From contig NC_084597.1 of the NCBI RefSeq assembly GCF_033807715.1, positions 8,875,843 to 8,939,842 of the forward strand: a DNA stretch of 64,000 nt. The letters are read 5' to 3'. Numbering within the stretch: the first letter of the stretch is position 1; every line of letters starts with the position of its first letter. This DNA is from Cololabis saira. Its lineage: Eukaryota > Chordata > Actinopteri > Beloniformes > Belonidae. The notes below the pieces were generated by a model, which was not told where the DNA came from, did not search any database, and saw only the letters and a list, made by a program, of their open reading frames with translations. Both the position numbers and the translations under genes were made by a program. Shown here piece by piece: positions 45,887 to 59,300 of the stretch.

Positions 45887-47027
45887 TACCATATCATTTA
45901 TACTCACCTGCCACTCAATTAGGTACACCTGGTATACCTAATACACAAAAAAGTGGCCAGTGAGGGTGTATTATTAATTATATTCTCTATGTACCTGATT
46001 TGATATTATTGTTTGAATCCTGCAAAACCTTTTTTTTTTTGTTTAAAATATTCAAAATCAGTGTTATCTCGATATAATCAGTTAAAAGGAATCTGAATAA
46101 AAATGAATAACATCAATAGTGTGACAGCATAATATAAAATTGAAACTAACGGAAGTCTAACGGAGTTATACTGTGATCACTTCAAATTTTCCACATTCAG
46201 AAAATTAAGTCGTAGCAAAATTCAAAACTCTACCCGTCTATAAATATTGAGAAAGCCAGCTCAGTAATGATCAATAACAATAATGACCAGAACAATCAAA
46301 CATGAAAAGCACAAATTGGCTCTGAGTCATAAAAAAAACCAGGCTTGTTGATAATCAGGAGGATGTATTTGACCACAAGCTTCATTTTCAGGTCATGTAA
46401 GTTTGCCCTTGATTACCTATTTAGTTACAAATATTGAAGCTCAACTCTAGTTCATATAAAAAAAAGACTGATGGATATATGTTTTTTTCAGCATTTAAAA
46501 AGCACACATAGTTGAGGAATTGTCATTAAAGTCTAATATGCATGTAAATATAAAAAAAAGGGTAACCTTCTGAAATTCAACAGCTTGCTATTTCCACAAT
46601 CCACTCATCGGAAATCAGAATTCAAGTCATTTCATTATTCCAACAGTCAATTAAAAGAAACATAGCTTGGCAATGGATATGATATACAACTCGCAGCAGC
46701 TATCAGTCGCATATTAGGCTCAAAATTCAATACAATCTTTTTTTTTCAGTTGCAGTTGACGTAGTAATTGGAACTGAATTGCATAAATGACCATTTAAAA
46801 GACTAAATAACTACTTAAAAATAATTCCCTCTAAATATTTTGTGCTTTGAAGTGTAGATTCCCATAAAAACATGTGCAACAGGCTCAGATGCAAAGATCA
46901 TTGTGCTCATGCCCTTCAGGTGCTAATTTACCACTTTGGCTTGACAGTAAATACCAAAAGTAACAATTTAAAGAGAAAAAAAAAAAAAAAACAAAAAAAA
47001 AAAAAAGAACGGCTTTGTTATAGGCAC
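44125..47027. other. Spacer between prlr and agxt2 copy A
   Basis: Contains (TA)n at 44201-44272, a probable broken hAT (about 44330-44820, with an ATG leader MSSKRHHK like zinc-finger MYM/hAT proteins, then a donor), (GT)n at about 45833-45885, a Tc1-end-like stretch at 45907-45965, and an A-rich run at 46976-47006. The rest is AT-rich with nothing recognisable; it should include the prlr 3' UTR. Confidence 0.5.
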
Positions 47028-47799
47028 TAGGAATGGACGATATTTTATCGTTCACGATAAACCGTCAAAAAAATTCCCCACGATAAGAATTTGTCATCTC
47101 GCGGTAAAAACGATAAATTCCCGTTGATGATGTTTTTGTGTAAAACTGATTTATGGTTCTGCGTTAAATCCACGCACAACGTACGTGAAGGAAGGAAGGA
47201 AGGAAGGAAGGAAGGAAGGAAGGAAGGAAGGAAGGAAGGAAGGAAGGAAGGAAGGAAGGAAGGGAGAAAACAAGGAAGGAAGGAAGGAAGGAAGGAAGGG
47301 AGGAAGGGAGGGAGGGAGGGAGGGAGGGAGGGAGGAAGGAAGGAAGGAAGGAAGGAAGGAAGAAAACAAGGAAAGGAAGAAGGAAGGAAGGAAGGAAGGA
47401 AGGAAGGAAGGAAGGAAGGAAGGAAGGAAGGAAGGAAGGAAGGAAGGAAGGAAGGAAGGAAGGAAGGAAGGAAGAAAACAAGGAAAGGAGGAAGGAAGGG
47501 AGAAAACAAGGAAAGGAGGAAGGAAGGAAGGAAGGAAGGAAGGAAGGAAGGAAGGAAGGAAGGAAGGAAGGAAGGAAGGAAGGAAGGAAGGAAGGAAGGA
47601 AGGAAGGAAGGAAGGAAGGAAGGAAGGAAGGAAAGATGACGTTTTTGTGTAACAAACATGGCGGATCTGAGAGCGAGATAGATTTATAGTTAAAAAGGTG
47701 GAGTTGAATTGGTATTTTTTTATCGTCATTTTTATCGTTATCGGGATAAATGCCAGAAATTATCATGATACATTTTTTAGTCCATACCGCCCATCCCTA
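47028..47799. mobile_element. TAGGGATGGGCGGTAT-type MITE with expanded (AAGG)n, in the prlr 3' UTR region
   Basis: Ends TAGGAATGGACGATAT and ATACCGCCCATCCCTA; flanks ATAGGCAC/ATAGGCAG match at 7 of 8 (47020-47027, 47800-47807). 47187-47633 is a (AAGG)n array with variants, giving long spurious frames on both strands. It starts 106 bases after the prlr stop. Inverted copy at 55714-56294. Confidence 0.85.
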
Positions 47800-47904
47800 A
47801 TAGGCAGAACGTGATAATAATCCTGCCCCTTGGTGTTTCTGTTTCTTGTGGTAGTACTCTAGCCGCAAAGAGTCCTCCCGAAACATCTTCCACCACATGG
47901 ATTT

Positions 47905-50900
47905 CTAGTAGCTAGGCATCATGAACATCGCGTTGGTGTCAACGTAACCGCTGACGGCCCTCTCTTCCACAGTGGGCAGGGCGGAGTGACTGCAGCCCTT
48001 CGGTTGAGTGGCAATGACCGATGCTGGGTAGCCGCTGGCCGCTACTCCGCTTGGCTGCTGGGTGTCATACGGACACATTTCCGTCTCATCTTCCTTCACC
48101 AGCAGTATCATGCTGTCACTGTCAACCCCCTTCACCTTGCTGTAGTCCTCTTCCTGGCTCATGTCCACCAGGTGTTTTCCGTGGCCCGGGGGAACGGGAC
48201 GGAGAATCACCATATCCTCCGCATTCACCCTCTGGACCTCCACGTACTCATTGGAGCGGTAAGGAGGCAGCTGCAGACCAATCTTGGAGACGTTGACATC
48301 ACTGTGACCCAGGAGAAGCTGCCGGGCGTCCGCCTGTTTGTCGCCGAAGCCGAGATCCCAGTTGTTCGGCCGATGGCCCTTAGCGGTGCTGGGACCAGGA
48401 CCACCGAGGAAAGTGGCCAGAGGGAAGAGGGGTTCAGAGAGGAAGTGCCGTTTGGCCGTCTGTAGTGAGCTTGCTTGATCCAGTGGGCCAGAGCCGAATC
48501 GAGGCAGTGAATAAAACACAGAGGGCCATGTCTTCCCCCTCCCTGTGGACATGTTGAGCATAACCACCTCATCATGAGCCCGCGTTTCCTCCGGAGATTC
48601 CTCGTTCCTTTGAGCCTCCGCCTCCGTCTGGCCGCCCCGCCGCTCGCTCTGCCAGCTGTCCTGTTTTGCCTCATCGCACTTATCGATGAGCAGCGTGTGA
48701 CTGTCACAACTGCCGTGGCCAGAATCGCTGTCGGACACGGAGCTCTCAGATTTCAGGGAACTGTCATGTCGGTCCTTGTTTTCCTCCAGACTCAGTTCCC
48801 GCTCCTCGGGGACGTACACCTCTAAGAATTCCACGAGAAAGTCCTCGTAGGTGGACGTCGTGGTCGCAGGTAAATCGGACAGTCCCAGTGGGCTGAACGC
48901 GTCGTCAGAATTGCCGTTCTACAAACAAAGATCAAAATGTCATCACTTGAACTTATGCTTATCTTATTTTTATGAATGTTTAGAAAATAAATCATTATGT
49001 TGCTGCTTCACCTTGAGAAGCTCTTCGTCAAATCCTTTGATTTTAGGGCCAGGGACAGGTGGTAGAAGGCAGTGCTTCAGACTACAGAGACAAGACACAT
49101 CCATGTAATGGTTAGTAAGAAGCAGTAGAATATCAAAAAGAGGTAATAAAACCCTTTGTTTTTACAAAAATCAACAGCAAACAAATTAGTTCATTATTGA
49201 AACTGATTTCCGAAGCATTTAAACAAAACAGAATTAAATAATTGGCATTTCCTTGAAAGTTTAAAAGAAGACATTACATATGGTTGATAGACAGACCTGA
49301 GAAGAGCTCAGAATAATGTATAGTAGGGCTGGGTGATATATCGAGATTTTAATATATATCAATATATTTTCAAACGCGATATGGTACGAGAAAATATCGT
49401 TTATATCGATTATTAAAAAAAAATAAAATAAAAATAATAATATATATATTTTTTTTAATGATTTTGATATAGCTTATTTTGTGACAAATTGACTTGAATG
49501 TTTTATTTGAGATTTGCACAAATGTTTTGTTATTTGCACAACTGTCAACCTCAGTGGAAAAGTCTGCCTGTTACTGTCTACACTGTATTAATTGCACAGT
49601 GTATTTTAATTTAATTGTTATGCAGGAAAGGGATATTTGTTTTATTTTATTCAAGAAGCATTTTTATTCTATATATGCAGGCAGTTTATTTTTATTTCAT
49701 TTGTTTCATACATTTTGATATTGTGCAGACCTCTGTTAATAAAGGAACCTGTGTGACATTAGGCACGAGGCTTTGTATTAAAACTGACTGTTTTTTTAAG
49801 GGTTTGATCAGAAAAAAATGAAGCTAACAGAGATGCTATGCTATAATGCTTTGGGGGAAACCCCAATTATGGCACAGAAAAAATATCGATATATATCGAG
49901 TATCGCTATTTAGCTAGAAAATATCGAAATATGACTTTTGGTCCATATCGCCCAGACCTAATGTATAGTTTTTGGTAATTATATTTTTATGTATCAGTAC
50001 ATCATTAAAGAAATCCTCTGGTCTCTACCAAGACTTTAACATTAGTTCATTATTTAACAAAACCAAACCAAAATGTAGCTGCAGCCCATAATTCAACAGG
50101 CTGCAGAACCACTTTTAGCATAAAAACATCAATAAGTAAATATTGTCTGTATGACGTCTTCAGTCTCTTCGACCCCCGAATGCTCCAGAACTGTGCTTTT
50201 ACAGAGGTCGCCTTTGCTGATAATCAAGTTAATTTTATAATCAACATCTCACTGCTTCTTACCGTCTTAATTCCTGTGTAAGCAGTGAGGACATACTTAC
50301 TTTTGGAGGATGTTGTTTATTTTTTGCACAGTTCTCCATTTGCCTAAACTATTGTCATGTCAAAGTGTTTGATTTGGTTTCTTTCTAGACACGGTAAGAA
50401 CTAGATCCTTTTTTTTTTAACAATACTATCAAAACAGAGTATATTGATAGTGATATATTGATAGTGATAGCCACAGCTATCATACTAGACATGCCACGAG
50501 AGGTCATTTCACCCTGCCCAAACCTAAAACCGATGCACTAAAAAGAACAGTAATGTACAGGGCAATTACTTACTGGAATATACTTCCAGAAAATCTTATT
50601 TCAACTAGTGGCAGAGTTGGCTTCAAGAGGAGACTAAGAAAGGAAGTTCAAAAGAAACTGGTTGTTTTAGATTGTGTCTAATGGTTTTAGCTTATTGATT
50701 TAATTGAGTTAGGTGTTATATAAATAAACATATTTTCTTGTTCTGCATTTAATTTCGATTCTTAGTATTTTATTTGGCTGAAGTTTTGAGACGTTTCCGG
50801 TCATTTTCACTATTTTTAAATTTTCTTCTATTGAAAATGTTCTTCTATTCTTCTTTGTTTTTGTTTTTGTATTTGCCTCATTTAGTATGCACTTATTTAT

Positions 50901-53900
50901 CTTTAGTTGTACTTGGATTTATCTTTAATCTATCTGTTTTTGGTTGTTATTTGTTTTTTTTGTTTTGTTTTTTTCATTTTTGTTTTTTTCATTTAGGAAA
51001 ATTAATTTTCTCCTTTTTTCATTGTTTTCTGCTGATTATTGTCTTTAGTTTTTATTTGTTTTTGTTTTTTTGTCTTGTTTTTCTTTTTAGTTGTTGTTCT
51101 TTGTACTTGTTATCTACTTTGTTTTATTCTGTTTAACTAACATTTTATATTGTACTGTAAAAGTTTTATAGAAATGTATATTTGTACTGTTGGACCCCAG
51201 GAAGAATAGTTGCTGCTGAGGCAACAACTAATGGGGATCTGAAATAAATAAATAAAATAAATATTTAAAATAGTTGAATAGAAAAAAATAAAAATCAATG
51301 TTTATGACATAAACTTCATGAGAACAGTGTGATCATCTTACTTGTCACTATTCATGTGTATCATCCAACTAAGAAATAAAAAGATTGAGGCAAAAAAGAC
51401 AGAGAAGATGATCCACACAGACTTTTCTCGTTGGAAATCTGAAAAACAAAACAAACAAAAAAAAGACAAATGAAAAAGTATATATGGGAAATACCCTAGC
51501 ACAAGCAGGCGAAGAAATTACATTTTATTTTATTTATTTTCTACCCTGTATAATATTTGTTAATAAGGAACAAAATAGTCATGCAAGAGAATGTTTAGCA
51601 TACTTCATACTTAATAATCTAAAGAAATGTGTCTCATAAAGACATGCGTTGTGCTGATAAACAGTGGTGGACATCTTACAGTCAGGGACTTCAATGTAGG
51701 CCCTGGAGCTCCATTCGCTCCAAAATCCGTGAACAGGTTTGCAGCGCACCTGGAGGATGTAGGTGCCACCGGACCGCAAGCTGAAAATATTAAACACCTT
51801 CTGTTGGCCGGCATGGTGCGTCTGGAAATAAAACACACGTGGATGACGAGCTTGGTTGTGTGACATAAGATTTTGGTTTTCGTAATATATCAGCCTCTAA
51901 GATTAGACAAAGTTTCACATTTGAAAGACAAATATCGCAACCACCACGTACCTCCCATGCATATTCCCCCTTCGACTTGATACGGATCTCATAGATTAGT
52001 GTGATCCAGCCGGAGCGGGTGTCAGCTTTACGCGGCGAGTCCCACGACACTCGGAGGAAGGGCCAGCTTTTATCCTCTGTCACCGCCACTCTTAGGTTCT
52101 CCGGAGGATTGGGCTTGACTGGAGGAGGACGGAAAAGTGAGTTCAGCAGAGATAAAATACAATGAAAAAAAAATCAAATCTTAACAAGAATATTTGTCTT
52201 ATTTCTAGTTAAATGTCTAATTTTTAGTCAAAAAAATCTCATTACATTTAAGACAAGACCCAAAAACTCAAAAAACAACAATTTTCACCTGTTTCAAGTA
52301 GATTTTCACTTAAAATAAATTTTTTTTTGCTTGTAATGAGAAGATAAATCTTGTCCCACTGGCAGATTTTTCTACTTATTTCAAGTGAAAATTTACTTTA
52401 AACAGGTGAAAATGGTCAAATAAGTTATTTTTCTGGTCATGACTCTTGTTTTAAGTGATTTTTGGACTAAAAATGAGACATTTTAACTAGAAATAAGACA
52501 AATATTCCTGGTAAGATTTTGAGTTTTTGCAGTGAGCGAGACTGCATTTGAAAAAGTTCCAATTTTCTTGAACACACAGATAAGCTCCATAGCAGACTTC
52601 TGTGATGAGTATTTGCTGGACATGTTGATTGATACTGTAGTTAAGTTCTGTGACTCGTAACCTTGCCATACCTTAGCTTCCACTGAATTGACGCCACTGG
52701 GCTAATGTGCAAAATAACCGGCAGGGCGGTGAATATGTAAAATAGCCGGCCAAACGGTGAATGTGTAAATTAGCCGGCTAATGTGCAAAATAACCGTCAG
52801 GGCGGCTAATGTAGAAAAACGACTATTTTGCAAAGTACATACTTTTTTAAGCTCATGGTGCGCGGACATCACATTTTTAATCATCTCTCCAGTCTCGATG
52901 CTCCGTCAGCTCGAGACAATTGTCTCGAGCTGACTCGGCAGTATATTCCTAAATTGAGTATTCCAAAACGAATAATGCAAACTACAGATCACGTCATTGG
53001 CACCCCAGAATAGAGCTTTGCCACCGAGGTGGCAAAGCGCAGTGGAGTGCACTCACCTCTACCAGCCTTATAGGTCTGGGAAATGTACTGGCAAATATCC
53101 AGTGTGACAGTCTTTGTGAGGAACGATCTATTCCCACCTTCTCTTTGCACCTCCAAAACAGACAAACAGTTGTTGCGTCTCTCTCATGGAAGGTGAAGCT
53201 CCTAAACCCGAATCGAAGCGCGAGCATGATGAGATGAGGTATCTCCACCTCCTCCATTTGCACAAATTGATTAAACCAAAACAAACTAAGCAAACGTAAT
53301 TCATTTGGTAGATAGAGTCCAGTTACTTCACTACAGAATAGCCTACAGTTCAGTTGAATGGATGAAATTCGCGCTTCAAACCAGTCTTCTTACAGTTGCC
53401 AATCAGTGCAGTTGGTGCGTAGCAGCCAATGGAAGAAGCCCATACGCTGCACATGCTTGTTGTTGACAAGGCTATTTATGGCTGTTGAAGAAGCCTAACG
53501 TTACACTCCCCGAAAAAGTGTCGGGTCTGACACATCCACAGCATTAACCGGCTACTGCCCTTTTTCTACATTAGCCGCCCTGACGGTTATTTTGCATATT
53601 AGCCGGCTATTTTGCAAAATAGCCGTTTGGACGGCTATTTTACATATTCACCGCCCTGCCGGTTATTTTGTACGAGTATTAGGGCCAAACTAAGACAAAA
53701 AAAAATTGGAAATTACGAGAATAAAGTCATAATGTTGCGAGAATAAAGTCGTAATAGAATAAAGTTGTAATATTATGAGAATAAAGTCGTAATATTATGA
53801 GAATAAAGTCGAAATATTACGAGAATAAAGTCATAACATTACGAGAATAAAGTCGTAACATTATGATTATAAAGTCGTAACATTACGAGAATAAAGTCGT

Positions 53901-55614
53901 AACATTACGAGAATAAAGTCGTAACATTACGAGAATAAAGTCGTAACATTACGAGAATAAAGTCGTAATTTATGAGAATAAAGTCGTAATATTACAAGAA
54001 TAAAGTGTTAATTTATGAGAACTCTAACAGGAAGAGTGTGTTAAAATGTTAAAATGTATATTTATATATTTATAATATATTTAATATTACGACTTTATTC
54101 TCGTAATATTACGACTTTATTCTCGTAATATTACGACTTTATTCTAATATTATTATGACTTTATTTTCGTAATTTCCTTTTTTTTATTCTTAGTTTGGCC
54201 CTAATACTAGTCGTAATAGTCGTAATTTTGCACATTAGCCAGCTATTTTGCAAAATAGCCGTTTTTCTACATTAACCGTAACATATACACTCAATGGACA
54301 CCTCAAGTGGATAAACGCTGAGATTGACCTCTAAGATATTTGTTGATGTTCTCTACTTGAAAACACAATCACAAGTGTGGAGGTATGACAACAAAATACG
54401 CTTCCTGTGCCTGATATCAAGTCGATGTAACTATTAGAGACAGAGGGACAGACGAGCAATTCCAGAAAAGCAAGGCCAAAGGTTTTAAAAGTTTTAGTGT
54501 ATACTTCTTTTTGGGTACTTAATTAGACAAACCCCATAAATGTGTCTTGAATGGATGAGACAAAACTCATTCACTGTTTCATCATAATATTAAGTTAATA
54601 TTATATATGAAGAATAAACTGTAAAACACACACAATTTCTTCTAATTTTCACCCAACAGCATTAGCCACAGAGTAACAGAGCACTCATGTGACGATAAAA
54701 TATGTTTATCAAACATCTGGGATGTTTTGTCTAGCATGTCACACTGAATCAGGAGAACAGCCCGGGACAGGTTTTGCTCACCGATGTAGACGACATCGAT
54801 ATCCACCGGGTCTGAGTAGGTGCTGCCCAGTTTGTTGGTGGCCACGACAGTGATGTTGTAGTTGACCCAGATGGACGTGTCGTTCTTATTAAAGAAGCAG
54901 GAGTTCTTGCCAGCAGCGTGGTAGTTGGGACACTCGTACACTTTGTCAGAACTGTGAGACAAGAACATGAGAACAGCATGTTATTCAGTATGTTTGCAGT
55001 CTGGAGGACCTGCTCTTCCGGCGCTGCTACACTGAGAGAACGGCATGCATTATATCAAACTGTGTGTGTGGGTAAGATACAAGGCAAGTGTGATTAAAAG
55101 ATGAATGAAGCCTACATTTTTTTTCCATGCAGCTGGAGACGGAAGGGAAAAAAAACCATTCCATTAGCCATTAGCTTCAACGTAGGAGACGAGTGTGCAG
55201 CTGCTGCTTTTTAGTGATACCTGTAGCGAGTCCTGTCATTGTCTGCACTCTCAAACGACTTGCTCATTAGTTGCATGGTGTGAGCTGATGTTGTAAAAAC
55301 ACATCACAGTTCATCTTGTGAGCTGTGCTCAGAACAGATCTGACCTGCCTGCCAGTTTATATCTGGAAGTAGGCCTGTGTTGAAAAAATCGATTTCCCAA
55401 TTCTAAATCGATTCTCATATTAATTCCTAAAAATCGATTCATATGTCTAAAGATCGATTTTTTTTTTATTTCTTTTTTTAATTTTCTTTTATTTATTTAT
55501 GTATTATTTTTTTTACAACCTTTTATTATTTTTTTGTTTATCCCCAAAAAAGGAATGTTTTGTTGGACACGAGAATAACTGGTGCCATGTTTTTTCCTTT
55601 AAATATGTATACTA

Positions 55615-55713
<99 letters not shown>

Positions 55714-56293
55714 TAGGGATGGGCGGTATGGACTTAAAAATGTATCACGATAATTTCTGGCATTTATCCCGATAACGATAAAAATGACGATTAAAAAAAT
55801 ACCAATTCAACTCCATCTTTTTAACTATAAATCTATCTCGCTCTCAGATCCGCCATGTTTGTTACACAAAAACGTCTTCCTTCCTTCCTTCCTTCCTTCA
55901 TTCCTTCTTTCCTTGTTTTCTCCCTTCCTTCCTTGTTTTCTCCCTTCCTTCCTTCCTTCCTTCCTTCCTTCCTTCCTTCCTTCCTTCCTTCCTTCCTTCC
56001 TTCCTTCCTTCCTTCCTTCCTTCCTTCCTTCCTTCCTTCCTTCCTTCCTTCCTTCCTTCCTTCCTTCCTTCCTTCCTTCCTTCCTTCCTTCCTTCCTTCC
56101 TTCCTTCCTTCCTTCCTTCCTTCCTTCCTTCCTTCACGTACGTTGTGCGTCGATTTAACGCAGAACCATAAATCAGTTTTACACAAAAACATCATCAACG
56201 GGAATTTAGCTTTTTTACCGTGAAATGACAAATTCTTACCGTGGGGAATTTTTTTGACGGTTTATCGTGAACGGTAAAATATCACCCATTCCT

Positions 56294-56383
<90 letters not shown>

Positions 56384-59300
56384 TTGATTAACATCCTGAT
56401 GTTAATCATGGTGGCTTACATACAACATCTGAGAACAAAACTGGGATTTGAGAGCCATCGTGACTTGATCTTCAGTCCTACATCCTAATGAACTCAAAGG
56501 ACTCGAAACAGAAAATGAAAAGTGCAAAATGAGGAAAAGACAATTGATTTTCTGAAAGCAGAAAACATGGATTTGGAAAACTAAAGAAAACACCTGGAAT
56601 AAAACTGGCAAAATCTTGATCTAGGGAAGAGTGAAATGGGCCGACTTAAGATGGAAATGGGGTCAAACAACAACAACAACAACAAACATGTCTAAGTCAA
56701 AGAACAATAATAGTCTGCAGCAACAGGTGAAATGTTTTGAGGATGACAGGAAACAACCAGATAGGGAAAAATGGCAAATGGAGAAAAACAGAAATCAGTG
56801 AAACAAAGATTGAAGATTGGAGGAAAACTTTCAATAACTGCAGACAGGGAAGGAAAAGCTGCTGCAGCAATTAATTAATTTAGAGAAGGAAGTGAAGAAA
56901 TTGATAAATCTCTAACAAAGCAATTCATTGTAAAACTTAAAAAATGTAAATAATTTAAACAAAACAATCTGCATAAGCAGGACAAAACATTGGAGTATGT
57001 TCTTATTGTAATATATATATTTTTAATGCTTAAAACAGCATACTATGTGAGCCACTGAAATGCGTCGTGGTAAATGATGACATCATGGCAACACTGACTA
57101 CCTAATCAGGCAGCACAATTTACTGATCTTAAAGACAGTAATGGGATTAGATAAAAGTTACCTCTTTCTTAACGACGGTGTACCCTAAATAAAGTATCCG
57201 CGATTATGTGTGAGTGCTCTCGAGGATAACCAGGGATCAGCCTAAAAAAGATAAATTATGAGCTACATTGTTCCTGATAAAGGAAGTCTCCCGCAACCAT
57301 CACAAGAGTGTCGTCAAACCAAAACTCTGGTTGCAACATGCCTGCCTTATAACCGTGTTTTGTCTTTTGTCCACGATGTCTGCTTCATCTCTTCCCTGGT
57401 GGCTTTCTCTAATCGGTCCCAATTGGTCGGCATCCAATTGTTTCCCTCCATGTGTTCACTTTCCCTCAGAGGTGTCAAAAGTATTCACATTCATTACTCA
57501 GGTAGAAGTATAGATACTAGAGTTTAAAAATACTCCTGTAGAAGTTGAAGTATCAACTCAAGTTTTTTACTCAAGTAAAAGTATAAAAGTACTGGTTTCC
57601 AAACTACTTAAAGTATAAAAGTAAAAGTAATGTAAGGGGGAAAAAAGCCATTAAGGACAAAAGCCATTGAAAGTGAATGTATCTTAGTATAATGCAAATA
57701 TATTAAAGAACCATATATGTGTACTATTGAGCATTAACATGTGTTTCAGAGAGCAGCAGATATGATGACTAGTTGCCTATAAGTATTGTAATGGTGCAAA
57801 AAGTCAAACTTCAGAGGCATGTTATCATTTATCCTAACCTTTATTGGAATGTACATCCAAGTTTAGTTGCAGGAATCTGAGGGAACGGATGTAAGAACAA
57901 AACTGGACAAGAACATCTGAAACAACCACAACCAAATTCACTCTATCCGGATGGAGCAATTTAACTGGATAGTTTTTTTTAAAGGTCGAAATGAAATAGA
58001 GTAACAAGGCTGTTTTTAAAATGTAAGGAGTAAAAAGTACAGATAATTGCGTGAAAATGTAAGGAGTAAAAGTAAAAAGTCTTCTGAAAAATAATTACTC
58101 CAGTGAAGTATAGATAACCAAAATTTCTACTTAAGTAAGGTAACGAAGTATTTGTACTTCGTTACTTGACACCTCTGCTTCAGTTCGTCTTTGTTCATTG
58201 TGACAAGTGTTCCTGTATTCTTTCATGCAAGCAGCCTTGAGTTTCATTGGCCTTGCCTTTGCTTTTGTGATTTCAATCAGCAAAACAATCAGCATTGCAT
58301 TTTCACAATCAGCATGCAACCTAAGACCAAGATCTCTGCTGACTTCCCCCGGCTGTGAAGAGTCCAACGACTTCGTAACACTATTAAACTGGATAGTTAT
58401 AAAACATTTGTCTTTTTCAGTTATTTTTCAACAGGTATTAATTCATTTCGTTACCGTGTTGTTAAGACACTGCAGAAATAGATTAACACTCGCATAAAAA
58501 AAAAGACTCAAATAAAGGGAAGTAAGTAGATGGAAAATCTGAAGAAAACATGATACCTACAAGTTACCTTTTAAAGATTTAAGGATTTAGATTTCTCATT
58601 AAAATAGCTGTATTGCACACTATTGATAATTAATATTTTCTGCACATTAAGGTCTCCAGCTCTGGCAAAATAGGATTTAGTGTTTTTCTGAAAGAACGTA
58701 CATGTTATACAATAAAACCTCCAGTGTATGAGCTGAATGAAAGAAGTGAGAGGTGTTGAGAGGTTAAAGGCAGCACAGAAACGTAACCAGAACGTCATTC
58801 AAACCTTTATGATACGATACAGACTTTAGCTGATGGAAAAACAAGAGTGGAATCTCATTAGGGAAACTTTCTGCTTTCCATTTCTTCAAATCCATTTTAA
58901 TATCTTGCTTAGATTTAGATAAGGGGATGAATACCTCGTTTGTGTCTGTTACAGGCCCGGTTCTACGAGGGTGCATCAGCATGCATTGCACCTTCAGTTT
59001 ATGTGTTTGCATGCTCAGTTGAAAAGACGAAAAGAAAACTGACAAATGCGCGCGCGTTAAGCCTGATTTATGGTTCCGCGTTAAATCGACGGCGATTCAT
59101 TACAAATCAACAGAAATATTGCAAGCTTTTTATTATTTTAATATGGCTGATTATGGCTTACAGTTTAAGATTAAGATTCCCAGAATATTCTAATTTTTTG
59201 AGATAGGATATTTGAGTTTTCTTAAGCTGTAAGCCATGATCAGCAATATTAAAATAATAAAAGGCTTGCAATATTTCAGTTGATTTTTCATGAATCCAGA

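Noticed and set aside
47045..47766. Long open frames on both strands (Ser/Phe/Leu/Pro and Glu/Gly/Arg/Lys repeats); same at 55784-56231
   Set aside because: They are readings of the (AAGG)n/(TTCC)n microsatellite inside a MITE; period 4 with no stop codons gives open frames in all phases.
48021..48465. Plus-strand frames opposite the prlr cytoplasmic exon
   Set aside because: Shadow frames of the GC-richer coding exon; the minus-strand frame has the receptor features and correct splice phases.
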